DNA from: Bacillota bacterium
GTDB taxonomy: Bacteria; Bacillota_I; Bacilli_A; MOL361; Turicibacteraceae
Direction: 5' to 3'
Length of the DNA: 14,807 bases
NCBI GenBank assembly: GCA_003486705.1
Contig: DNGE01000158.1
Coordinates: forward strand, 2,299 to 17,105
The notes under the pieces are model-generated. The model had not been told where the DNA came from. It made no database searches and saw only the letters and a program-made list of their open reading frames with translations. Positions 8,836-14,571 of the stretch are shown one piece after another (within the stretch, counting starts at the first letter, position 1; each line of letters begins with the position of its first letter). The translations under genes and the position numbers were made by a program.

Positions 8836-8980
8836 CGTTTGTAATATTGAGCTTCTCAAGATGAATTTCAAGGATGAGTTCTTCTTCTAAACAAGCGCTA
8901 CAGCACATCTCATCATTGACTTTTGATTTACGATACAGGGCTTCACTATGACCACAACGGTCACAAGCAGGTAAATACAT
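8822..8980 (-). CDS. Small zinc-ribbon protein (52 residues)
   Basis: Reading the minus strand from the ATG at 8980-8978 gives a 52-residue protein. It begins MYLPACDRCGH and has a second cluster MCCSAC near residues 25-30. The pairs C6-x2-C9 and C27-x2-C30, plus an extra C26, look like a four-cysteine zinc ribbon. An acidic, Leu-rich helix (LEEELILEIHLEKL) forms the C-terminal half. A GAGGTGA SD sits 5 bases before the ATG. The stop codon lies at the loop of the shared terminator, and most of the 3' end is compressed into it. Function is unknown; nucleic-acid or protein binding would be usual for a ribbon. The SD, cysteine spacing and terminator together argue it is real despite its size. 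Confidence 0.78.
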   Translation of the reverse strand: MYLPACDRCGHSEALYRKSKVNDEMCCSACLEEELILEIHLEKLNITNETPS

Positions 8981-9126
8981 CACAGTCACCTCAATTTATA
9001 TAAAACAAAGTTTACATCACATTTTACGCAGTAATATGAGGAAATATGACACAAAAGTTTGAAGCATGTATGAAACGCTGTCCAATACGCCATGATAAGT
9101 TATTCGAACTGAAGTAGGTGAAATGA

Positions 9127-9255
9127 TTGGAAGCGACGATAACTAAAACACAAGTACTGGCAATGCAAGGGATGTTAGCAATTGGATTATTGTTATTTTT
9201 ATTTATCGGGTTTGTTTATGTTTTAATGGTGATGAGACGACATTGTGATTATTGA
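9127..9255 (+). CDS. Small single-helix membrane peptide with TTG start (42 residues)
   Basis: From a TTG codon at 9127 an open frame runs to a TGA at 9253-9255. It encodes 42 residues: a short polar N-terminus (MEATITKTQVLAMQG), one strong transmembrane helix near residues 16-36 (MLAIGLLLFLFIGFVYVLMV), and a short basic tail with RRHCDY. AGGTGA (9116-9121) sits 5 bases before the TTG. An in-frame TGA immediately precedes the TTG, so it is the first possible start; internal ATGs exist at codons 13 and 16. The last base of the stop codon is the first base of a very strong terminator, as expected for a real gene end. Function is unknown. An ATG at 9123 in another frame gives only seven codons. 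Confidence 0.55.
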   Translation: MEATITKTQVLAMQGMLAIGLLLFLFIGFVYVLMVMRRHCDY

Positions 9256-9291
9256 AAAGGAGGATAGACTCATGAGTCCATCCTCCTTTTT
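9255..9291. terminator. Strong bidirectional terminator between convergent genes
   Basis: An 11-bp stem AAAAGGAGGAT (9255-9265) with ATCCTCCTTTT (9280-9290) continues, after one A/C mismatch, into GACTC/GAGTC (9267-9271, 9274-9278). T-runs on both strands make it work for the membrane-peptide gene (plus) and the PASTA gene (minus, stop at 9301). Confidence 0.93.
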
Positions 9292-9300
9292 AATAGCTTA

Positions 9301-10875
9301 TTATTCTCCATTGGAAATAATAATATTTAAGATGTCACCTTCACTAGCACCGCTACCTCCATTTTTATCTTGCGAAGCAATACTTCCTTTTGGAGCGACA
9401 TGACTTTCATAGGTGAACACACAGACTAAACCTGACTCGCTACATTTTTCGCGGGCAGTACTTTCCGTTAAGCCGATTAGATTCGGCACCTGAATGTATT
9501 TCCCTAGACTGACAACAATTTGTACAGACGATCCAATTTCGACTCGACGATCAAATAGTGACTGCGCTAAGATTTTGTTTTTCTCAGCTTCGTCAGAGTA
9601 AATATAGCTTATTTTTGGAGCTAATTTAGCTCCTTTTTGATTTTGTTCATCGATCCAACTCATAAACTCTATTTCACTTTGTCCCATGAAATTAGTTAAG
9701 CCGATTTTTCCAAGTGAGACTGTAACTTCAACAATTTGATCTTTTTTTATGATATCTCCTGTGTTGACGTTCGTTGAGATAATCGTATTAGAAGCTGTTG
9801 TGTTATGGTATTTCTCTGTTAGATTAATAGTGACACCATATGTCCCTGCCCACATGTTCATTTCATCGATTGTCATATTATAAAGATTTGGAATAACAAT
9901 CCCAGGTCCTGCTGATAATTGAATTGTTAATTCTTCTTTTTTAGGATTAAAACTGACACCAGTTTCAATACTTTGGCCAATGACTTGACCTTCTGGAATT
10001 GTATCATGACAGATTGATTCAAACGTTACCACTACACCATTACGATTTGCCCAGTTTGTTATATCTACTTCTGTTTTGGTAGATAAATCTATCATATCAA
10101 CCATAAAGGGAGAACCTGTTGAGACGTATAACGTTAACTTCGTTTTACGTTTAAACTCTGTCACATCGTTTTCTAATTCAGATTTAATAAAACGATCTTT
10201 TTCAATGTCTTCGTCGGCTAAAGGTTTAATAGTCGTATTGATTAATTTATTTTCTTCAACCCAACGTGTTAAATCAAGTTCAGTCCAATTCTCATCAAAT
10301 TCAGGTAGTTGTACTACAACTTCTGGGTCAACACCAAGTGACATAACTAGTGTTAGTTCATTTCCTTTTTTAATGGATTCACCACTTTCGTATTGTTGAG
10401 AAATTAATTGGCCTTTTGGAATCTCATCATTGTATTCTTCTTGATAAAAAATCATCATATCGTTTTTAGATGCCCACTGAGCTGTTTGTGAGGGTGAGTA
10501 GTTAGAGAAATCGGGGATATCGACTTTATTACCGAATATAACAAAATATATAATACAGAAGACACCGAAACCAGCACAAAATGATAAGAGATAAATATTA
10601 CGTTTACGATTAGGATTTACATAACGCTCATATTTTTCATCCATCTTAACGGTGACCCCAACGTGCTTAGGTGTTTTGTTTTTTGATGTCTCTTGAGAAT
10701 TTGTTTTAGGTGTCGATTCCTTTTTTTCTTCAATGGGTTCCGAATGGGTATCTATTTGTTTTATTTGTTCTGAATTTTTTGATTCAGTTTCTGAATGACT
10801 TGGAGTTGAAGTAGGTTGATTGCTTACATTCGTTCCGTTAAGAAACGCATTAAAAAAATCATTATTTTTGTTCAT
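9301..10875 (-). CDS. Kinase-less membrane protein with six PASTA-like repeats
   Basis: This 524-residue protein has a hydrophilic, Ser/Thr/Glu/Lys-rich, probably disordered cytoplasmic N-terminus (1-92). One transmembrane helix (93-115) is preceded by the basic NPNRKRN, so the C-terminus is outside. Six repeats of about 65 residues follow, near 118-181, 186-254, 257-323, 326-389, 391-458 and 461-522. Each has the PASTA pattern of an opening V-P-x-hydrophobic strand, a helix, a P-x-G-x-hydrophobic turn and a final strand ending in S-x-G. Repeats 1-5 share a Trp in the helix (W134, W205, W275, W342, W407). Repeat 6 lacks it, is the most canonical (VPNLIGLT) and carries C478 and C485. PASTA repeats of Ser/Thr kinases and penicillin-binding proteins bind peptidoglycan or lipid II, but no kinase or transpeptidase domain is present. 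The SD is a G-run (10883-10888). Confidence 0.85.
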   Translation of the reverse strand: MNKNNDFFNAFLNGTNVSNQPTSTPSHSETESKNSEQIKQIDTHSEPIEEKKESTPKTNSQETSKNKTPKHVGVTVKMDEKYERYVNPNRKRNIYLLSFCAGFGVFCIIYFVIFGNKVDIPDFSNYSPSQTAQWASKNDMMIFYQEEYNDEIPKGQLISQQYESGESIKKGNELTLVMSLGVDPEVVVQLPEFDENWTELDLTRWVEENKLINTTIKPLADEDIEKDRFIKSELENDVTEFKRKTKLTLYVSTGSPFMVDMIDLSTKTEVDITNWANRNGVVVTFESICHDTIPEGQVIGQSIETGVSFNPKKEELTIQLSAGPGIVIPNLYNMTIDEMNMWAGTYGVTINLTEKYHNTTASNTIISTNVNTGDIIKKDQIVEVTVSLGKIGLTNFMGQSEIEFMSWIDEQNQKGAKLAPKISYIYSDEAEKNKILAQSLFDRRVEIGSSVQIVVSLGKYIQVPNLIGLTESTAREKCSESGLVCVFTYESHVAPKGSIASQDKNGGSGASEGDILNIIISNGE

Positions 10876-10971
10876 TATATAGCCCCCCTATAAGTTTACC
10901 TAAAATTTCGTATCAGTTATCGCTATTCCCCGGCATGTAAAAGCGGTGAAATTTAAGTAGAATATAACTAT

Positions 10972-10980
10972 ATTTTATCA
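10972..10980 (-). promoter_or_regulatory. Possible extended -10 promoter of the PASTA gene
   Basis: On the minus strand TGATAAAAT (10980 down to 10972) is a TGn extended -10 about 97 bases before the PASTA start codon. No good -35 is seen 17 bp upstream. The gap 10876-11113 holds nothing else that I can support. Confidence 0.3.
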
Positions 10981-11113
10981 AAATGTAGAAAAATATGGAA
11001 TAAAAAGGGTGTTTTGGTAGCAGTAAGAGAGTTATTAAATACTAAAATAGTGCTAAAGTCGATAAAATCCTTATGATTATGTCGAAAATTATAAGAAAAT
11101 AGTAAAGCTACGC

Positions 11114-11143
11114 ATAAAAAAAACATCCTCTAGTGAGGATGTT
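11114..11143 (-). terminator. Intrinsic terminator of the SH3b gene
   Basis: On the minus strand AACATCCTC and GAGGATGTT (11143-11135 and 11130-11122) form a 9-bp stem with a four-base loop, followed by about eight Ts. Two bases of the SH3b gene's stop codon lie in the stem. It uncouples the SH3b gene from the PASTA gene downstream. Confidence 0.9.
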
Positions 11144-11705
11144 ACTCAGTTACATATTCAACGAAGTCAGTGTGAACAAAACCTTCTTGTCCATTAAATA
11201 AGACTTTTACCCACGTGTATTCTGTGTATTCTTCAAGTACTGGAAGTTTTGCATTTAATGGTGCTTTTCCAATAGCTTCAGAATTTGATGTTGTATCTGT
11301 GCGGACGTTTAAACCATCATATGTGATTAAAGCGTATTTTGCATACTCTTGTTCCGAATTAGTCGAATCATTTGTTTCTTCTTCTTCTTCAGGAACAGTC
11401 TCTTCCTCAGTAGTAGTATCTTCGCTATCATCTACTTGTGTTTCTTCTTCATCTTGGGTTGGTTCTTGTGTATCAGTATCTGATTCTGCTCCGCTATCTA
11501 CGATCAGGTCATTGTTTTGATCGGTGCTTGGTTGTTTATTGTCGTTATATGTTAATGCTTTAATCGGTAAAGAAATATAAAAGACAACGATTCCTAATAA
11601 AATCACAGACATGATAATAGAAAAGAATTTTTCACCACCACCGCGACTTGAAATGTCAACATCGTTATGATTAGTATCGTTAGTTTTTAAGTCGTTCTTT
11701 TTCAT
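11142..11705 (-). CDS. Membrane-anchored protein with C-terminal SH3b domain
   Basis: The 187-residue protein has a short polar cytoplasmic N-terminus and one helix near residues 27-47. A long Asp/Glu/Thr-rich linker follows (about 60-120, containing runs of Glu), then a bacterial SH3 domain (about 124-185) with the typical LNVRTDTTSNSEAIG opening, W165 and a closing GQEGFVHTDFV. SH3b domains usually bind cell-wall peptides, and the acidic linker would span the wall, so this is probably an envelope-associated wall sensor or binder; no enzyme domain is attached. The SD is GGAGGGGG (11710-11717). It is transcribed toward the PASTA gene, which has the same topology, but a terminator lies between them. 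Confidence 0.85.
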   Translation of the reverse strand: MKKNDLKTNDTNHNDVDISSRGGGEKFFSIIMSVILLGIVVFYISLPIKALTYNDNKQPSTDQNNDLIVDSGAESDTDTQEPTQDEEETQVDDSEDTTTEEETVPEEEEETNDSTNSEQEYAKYALITYDGLNVRTDTTSNSEAIGKAPLNAKLPVLEEYTEYTWVKVLFNGQEGFVHTDFVEYVTE

Positions 11706-11749
11706 AATGCCCCCTCCAATTCATTTAAAGTAATGTTATGAACAGTTTT

Positions 11750-11779
11750 ATAATAATGCTTCATCAATAATTTTAACAA
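11750..11779 (-). promoter_or_regulatory. Likely promoter of the SH3b gene
   Basis: On the minus strand TTGTTA (11779-11774), an 18-bp spacer and TATTAT (11755-11750) resemble a SigA promoter (4/6 and 5/6). It would give a leader of about 40 bases before the SH3b start codon. Confidence 0.45.
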
Positions 11780-11925
11780 CAACCCCACATATAAGCAATA
11801 AGATAGGGGCAGTTACTTTTTACCACATAAACAATAATTTTCTATAATTGGTAAATAAAGATTGGCTTGCGACCTTTAAATAAGTGAAAGCGTTAATCAA
11901 ATCTATGAAATAACTTTCAAGAAGA

Positions 11926-12114
11926 ATGAAGTTGGAAAAAATCAATAAACTAAGTGAGGATGATAAAGAGAAATACGTGAGGCCTCGCAATGGAATTGTG
12001 ATCATACAAGTGTGTTTAGTCATTTGTTCCATATTCTAAGTCTTAGCATCCACGCAGGGTCTGATCACCCCTAAAGAAGAAGTAACTTTACCATGGATGT
12101 ATAAAAAGAAGTAG
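11926..12114 (+). pseudogene. Possible nonsense-interrupted small membrane-protein gene
   Basis: One plus-strand frame reads from ATG 11926 through 37 codons (MKLEKINKLSEDDKEKYVRP, then a hydrophobic segment VIIQVCLVICSIF) to a TAA at 12037. It then continues open for 24 more codons, including TPKEEVTLPWMYKKK, to a TAG at 12112. Without the TAA it would encode a 62-residue protein with one helix. No good SD precedes the ATG (only AAGAAG). The same frame further upstream contains more TAA codons at 11881 and 11911, with protein-like text between them, so a longer gene may have decayed. The assignment rests only on how protein-like the translation looks; chance cannot be excluded. Confidence 0.3.
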
Positions 12115-12270
12115 TTAAGTTAAAGAGAAGCGTAGTAAAAGGTAGGGAGTAAACAGTGTGTCAGTCCTTTGCAGACATAAAAAGTGTAAGGATATTGTTT
12201 AAAGTAAATGGTTAAATCATGTTTCTAGAGAGCCAGTAGAATTGGGACATAAATGAATAGGTAGAATAAG

Positions 12271-12408
12271 GATGGTGAGTGATTATGACACCATCTCCGT
12301 TAAACAGGCATAACTTTTATCTTGCTGTTTAATAAAATAGAGTTGCTAGTAAACCTCTCATCAGCATATTTATGTGTGAGAGGTGAATTTATGAAGTAAA
12401 GAAGGAAG
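12271..12408 (+). promoter_or_regulatory. Structured leader with three hairpins upstream of the 115-residue gene
   Basis: Three stems follow each other. GATGGTG (12271-12277) pairs with CACCATC (12289-12295). TTAAACA (12300-12306) plus the inner GCA (12308-12310) pairs with 12323-12332 around one bulged G. ACCTCTCA (12353-12360) pairs with TGAGAGGT (12377-12384). The third stem holds an SD-like AGAGGTGA that precedes a minimal reading frame ATG-AAG-TAA (12391-12399), immediately upstream of the next gene's SD. This suggests a translation- or RNA-controlled leader, but it matches no riboswitch class I know. The rest of 12115-12270 shows no supported gene. Confidence 0.35.
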
Positions 12409-12414
12409 ATGTTC

Positions 12415-12762
12415 ATGCAAGGTTTTTGGGAGTATCAATTATCAGGTAAAAATCAAGATGTTTGTCATGCATTAGGTTGTATGAAGAACTGGGCATCATC
12501 CGGTGATGAATGCTATGAATTTTTATTAACGTGGAAACACCCTTGTACACTCGACAGAGATAATATTGTATTTGGGTATCCTACCGTGAGTAATTTATCT
12601 AATATGCCTTTTCACTTTTTGAATATGGCAAAAAAATTAGCGCGTGACTTTCCAAAGTTGCAGCTAATAGGTAATAGTGGATTGTTAGATAACCATTGCT
12701 ATGAAGTATATTACTCTAGTATGGGATCTGACGAAGTTGAATTACGTTTTGAGATAGAATAA
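12415..12762 (+). CDS. Unrecognised 115-residue cytoplasmic protein
   Basis: I do not recognise the family. The protein is soluble and Trp/Cys-rich (Cys 17, 22, 33, 44 and 95), with no signal peptide or membrane segment. A likely strand (EYQLSG), a helix (NQDVCHALGCMKNW), a strand (CYEFLLTWK), a helix (FHFLNMAKKLARDFP) and C-terminal strands (YEVYYSS, EVELRFEIE) suggest a small alpha/beta fold, loosely like ferredoxin-like YubB/DUF1281-type proteins; this comparison is weak. I chose ATG 12415 over ATG 12409 because AAGGA (12402-12406) is 8 bases from 12415 but only 2 from 12409. It has a structured leader, stands alone, and its transcript probably runs to the terminator at 12931-12956. Confidence 0.68.
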   Translation: MQGFWEYQLSGKNQDVCHALGCMKNWASSGDECYEFLLTWKHPCTLDRDNIVFGYPTVSNLSNMPFHFLNMAKKLARDFPKLQLIGNSGLLDNHCYEVYYSSMGSDEVELRFEIE

Positions 12763-12930
12763 ACGATCATTTGCTTCCGCTTTCCGGATAGTCGTGTGAA
12801 AATGATGAGCAATTATAGCGTTGGATGTGTCACTAATGGATTTGTGGCATATCCTATATTAAACGAAGTGGTGGGAAACTTCGTGAACGACCCTAATTTG
12901 TTTTTCATTTTCTCCTATATGAATTAGCAC
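12763..12930 (+). other. Gene-free 3' region with hairpins
   Basis: After the 115-residue gene no credible reading frame is seen on either strand. Visible pairings are ATCATTT (12767-12773) with AAATGAT just after 12798, and a perfect 7-bp hairpin ACGAAGT (12863-12869) with ACTTCGT (12878-12884) around GGTGGGAA. The loop can also pair with the downstream terminator arm. It may be a long 3' UTR or a separate small RNA; no promoter inside it is convincing. Confidence 0.4.
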
Positions 12931-12956
12931 AGGCGGTGTTCCCAACCGCTTTTTTT
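12931..12956 (+). terminator. Intrinsic terminator
   Basis: AGGCGGT (12931-12937) pairs with ACCGCTT (12945-12951) around GTTCCCA, followed by a T-run to 12956. It is the first good terminator downstream of the 115-residue gene. Confidence 0.82.
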
Positions 12957-13108
12957 ATTTTGTTGGTGCTTCAATGTTAAGGTATGATTCCCAGTTGGGT
13001 AGGACTTGATTGCTTTTTGTAACTAAATCTGTATTTAACAACTCTTAGGATATCGATGTGGTTTGGATTGTGGTGTTGCTTAAAGATTTGCAATTCAACG
13101 ATCGTATC

Positions 13109-13138
13109 TTGTGTTTTTATGTGTGATTTAGGTAGAAT
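13109..13138 (+). promoter_or_regulatory. Likely promoter of the MazG-like gene
   Basis: TTGTGT (13109-13114), an 18-bp spacer and TAGAAT (13133-13138) fit a moderate SigA promoter. Transcription would begin near 13145, leaving a short leader with the SD at 13154-13162. The stretch 12961-13108 shows no gene or clear structure. Confidence 0.5.
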
Positions 13139-13171
13139 AGGTGTATGTGCTATAAAAAGGAGTTGTGCCTG

Positions 13172-13495
13172 ATGAAGGAGTTTCAAGAGAAGTTATTTGC
13201 ATTTCGTGACGAACGTGATTGGAAACAATTTCACACGCCAGAAAATTTAGCTAAAAGTGTAGCGATTGAAGCGGGTGAATTACTGGAGTGTTTTCAATGG
13301 AGCCCAAATTTTGAAACGCAAGCGGTGAAAGAAGAATTAGCTGATGTTATGATGTATTGTTTATTGTTGGCTGACGCAATGGAATTAGATGTTGTTCAAA
13401 TTTTGGAAGAAAAATTAGTGAAGAATGGTGGAAAATATCCGGTACAGTTAAGTAAAGGGTTAAGTAAAAAATATACGCAATTAAATCAGAAGTAG
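13172..13495 (+). CDS. MazG-like nucleotide pyrophosphohydrolase
   Basis: This 107-residue all-helical cytoplasmic enzyme probably hydrolyses non-canonical or excess (d)NTPs to the monophosphate and pyrophosphate, cleaning the nucleotide pool. The FRDERDWKQFHTPENLAKS opening and the E-x2-E...E-x2-D metal site (E33, E36, E55, D58) match the short MazG-like/RS21-C6 (dCTP pyrophosphatase-like) group. The length is normal for this single-domain form, much shorter than full MazG. The start at 13172 is supported by AAAAAGGAG (13154-13162) 9 bases upstream. An in-frame ATG at 13145 has no SD and lies at the predicted transcription start, so it is unlikely. Its stop codon begins the stem of the terminator. 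The gene is monocistronic, and no toxin partner is adjacent. Confidence 0.88.
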   Translation: MKEFQEKLFAFRDERDWKQFHTPENLAKSVAIEAGELLECFQWSPNFETQAVKEELADVMMYCLLLADAMELDVVQILEEKLVKNGGKYPVQLSKGLSKKYTQLNQK

Positions 13496-13518
13496 GCTAA
13501 ATAGAGGCCTATTTTTTT
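13493..13518 (+). terminator. Intrinsic terminator of the MazG-like gene
   Basis: TAGGC (13493-13497) can pair with GCCTA (13507-13511), or alternatively AAATAG (13499-13504) with CTATTT (13509-13514). A run of seven Ts follows. The stop codon TAG is the first part of the stem. Confidence 0.75.
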
Positions 13519-13648
13519 ATGTGAACAAATAGAAGGTTAGGTGGGGGAGTAGTTAAATAATTAACTGAGTAAGTGAGGTAGGCGTATGTGTCTTAGCTTG
13601 CAGTCTTTAATCAGTAGGGTTTAAGTTTATAAATTTAAATTCCATATA

Positions 13649-13677
13649 TTTACATAATATGTTTTATTAGGTAAAAT
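13649..13677 (+). promoter_or_regulatory. SigA-type promoter of the 232-residue membrane protein gene
   Basis: TTTACA (13649-13654), a 17-bp spacer and TAAAAT (13672-13677) match the consensus 5/6 and 5/6. A very AT-rich stretch (13625-13648) directly upstream resembles an UP element. The leader to the start codon would be about 120 bases and contains an inverted repeat TTACA-TTTTT-TGTAA. Between 13519 and 13648 no gene is seen. Confidence 0.65.
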
Positions 13678-13805
13678 AAAGAAGATGAACATAATTTTAC
13701 ATTTTTTGTAATAGAGATTGGAATTTTAGTCTATTTGATCAGTATTGTGACGAGCAATGGTGTTATTTTTAGTTTAAGAAGTGAGAGACAAAAAGGAGAT
13801 AATGT

Positions 13806-14504
13806 ATGGCCACGAAAGTACAAAAGAATTTTCGTAAAGAAATGCGTAAACTTCAAAAGAAATCAAGAAAGCAAAAGCAACAGTCTAAATTACCGCCGAG
13901 TTATATTTATCGAAATGAGTTTGTCGCAGCACCTACGTTATGGGAGCGAATTATGGAGATGTTCGCTAATTTTACATATTTTTTACCTCGACTATTGATG
14001 ATTATTGGGTTGCTTTATATAACGGGAATGGGAAATGAAATGATTCGAATTATACAAGAATTTATTCCGAATTCAACGCTTAAGCAACAGCAGTTAGTCA
14101 TGGCGTATGTTCAAGACTATAATCAACTTATGTCGACGTTAAATATGGTGACTACACAATACAACGATCAGTTGTTACATGCAGAAGAACTGGATGGCCT
14201 TGCTTTATTAATAAAGGAAGACTTTAATGTGATACATACACATCAAGACATGATTTTTAATTCTATTAATATGAAGATGGCACTTTATGAAAATGCGTTT
14301 AATACTGCGATGGGACTGTTTTTTCCGAATGATTTACAAGAGCATCAGTTACTTATGAGTGCCTTGCTTAATTTATCGGAATTGCGTTATGAGGTACGGG
14401 CTGATGTGATTTCGTTATTGCAGCAAACGAAGTTCGAGTATGAATTGTTAGCGGATGATTCAATTGTATTTAGGAGTTCATATTTTTTAGGATGGCCTAA
14501 GTAA
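13806..14504 (+). CDS. Single-pass membrane protein of unknown function
   Basis: I do not recognise this 232-residue protein. The first 29 residues are strongly basic (KNFRKEMRKLQKKSRKQKQQ). One hydrophobic segment near residues 56-75 (NFTYFLPRLLMIIGLLYITG) follows. The remaining 155 residues are predicted to be mostly helical and rich in Gln, Leu, Met and Asn, with no cysteine or catalytic motif. The basic end suggests an N-in topology with the helical domain outside, although the basic region might also touch DNA or RNA. The SD AAAAGGAG (13791-13798) fixes the start; a longer overlapping frame beginning at 13735 has no SD. It has its own promoter and converges on the 58-residue zinc-ribbon gene across a weak terminator. 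Confidence 0.82.
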   Translation: MATKVQKNFRKEMRKLQKKSRKQKQQSKLPPSYIYRNEFVAAPTLWERIMEMFANFTYFLPRLLMIIGLLYITGMGNEMIRIIQEFIPNSTLKQQQLVMAYVQDYNQLMSTLNMVTTQYNDQLLHAEELDGLALLIKEDFNVIHTHQDMIFNSINMKMALYENAFNTAMGLFFPNDLQEHQLLMSALLNLSELRYEVRADVISLLQQTKFEYELLADDSIVFRSSYFLGWPK

Positions 14505-14525
14505 ATATTGTGCTTAAATGTAAAA

Positions 14526-14558
14526 GAGAGCAACGCCTATTAAATAGGGGCTACTCTC
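14526..14558. terminator. Probable bidirectional terminator between convergent genes
   Basis: GAGAG (14526-14530) pairs with CTCTC (14554-14558), and inside it CCTAT (14536-14540) with ATAGG (14544-14548), separated by mismatches. On the minus strand TTTTACATTT follows the stem; on the plus strand only ATTTC follows, so it serves the minus gene better. Confidence 0.5.
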
Positions 14559-14571
14559 ATTTCATCGCATA

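Noticed and set aside
8822..9291. Two small genes considered as a toxin-antitoxin pair
   Set aside because: They are on opposite strands, diverge from each other, and neither resembles a known toxin or antitoxin. Small size alone is not enough.
10076..10399. Plus-strand 107-codon frame inside the PASTA gene
   Set aside because: No SD or plus-strand promoter, and the opposite strand encodes clear PASTA-like repeats.
11215..11520. Plus-strand 101-codon frame of Ser and Val repeats
   Set aside because: It is the antisense of the acidic linker of the SH3b protein (GAA/GAT runs read backwards) and has no SD.
11820..12032. Minus-strand 70-codon frame rich in Leu, Ser and Phe
   Set aside because: No SD precedes its ATG, and it lies opposite a more protein-like plus-strand frame. 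The composition looks like an antisense shadow.
12866..12951. T-box riboswitch
   Set aside because: GGTGGGAA resembles part of the T-box motif, but the full conserved T-box sequence and specifier stem are absent and no aminoacyl-tRNA gene follows.
13145..13171. Upstream in-frame ATG that would add nine residues to the MazG-like protein
   Set aside because: It has no SD and lies about at the predicted transcription start. The good SD at 13154-13162 serves the ATG at 13172.
13585..13623. 12-codon frame (MCLSLQSLISRV) after a GAGGTAGG sequence
   Set aside because: Too short to tell from chance, with no promoter or terminator of its own.
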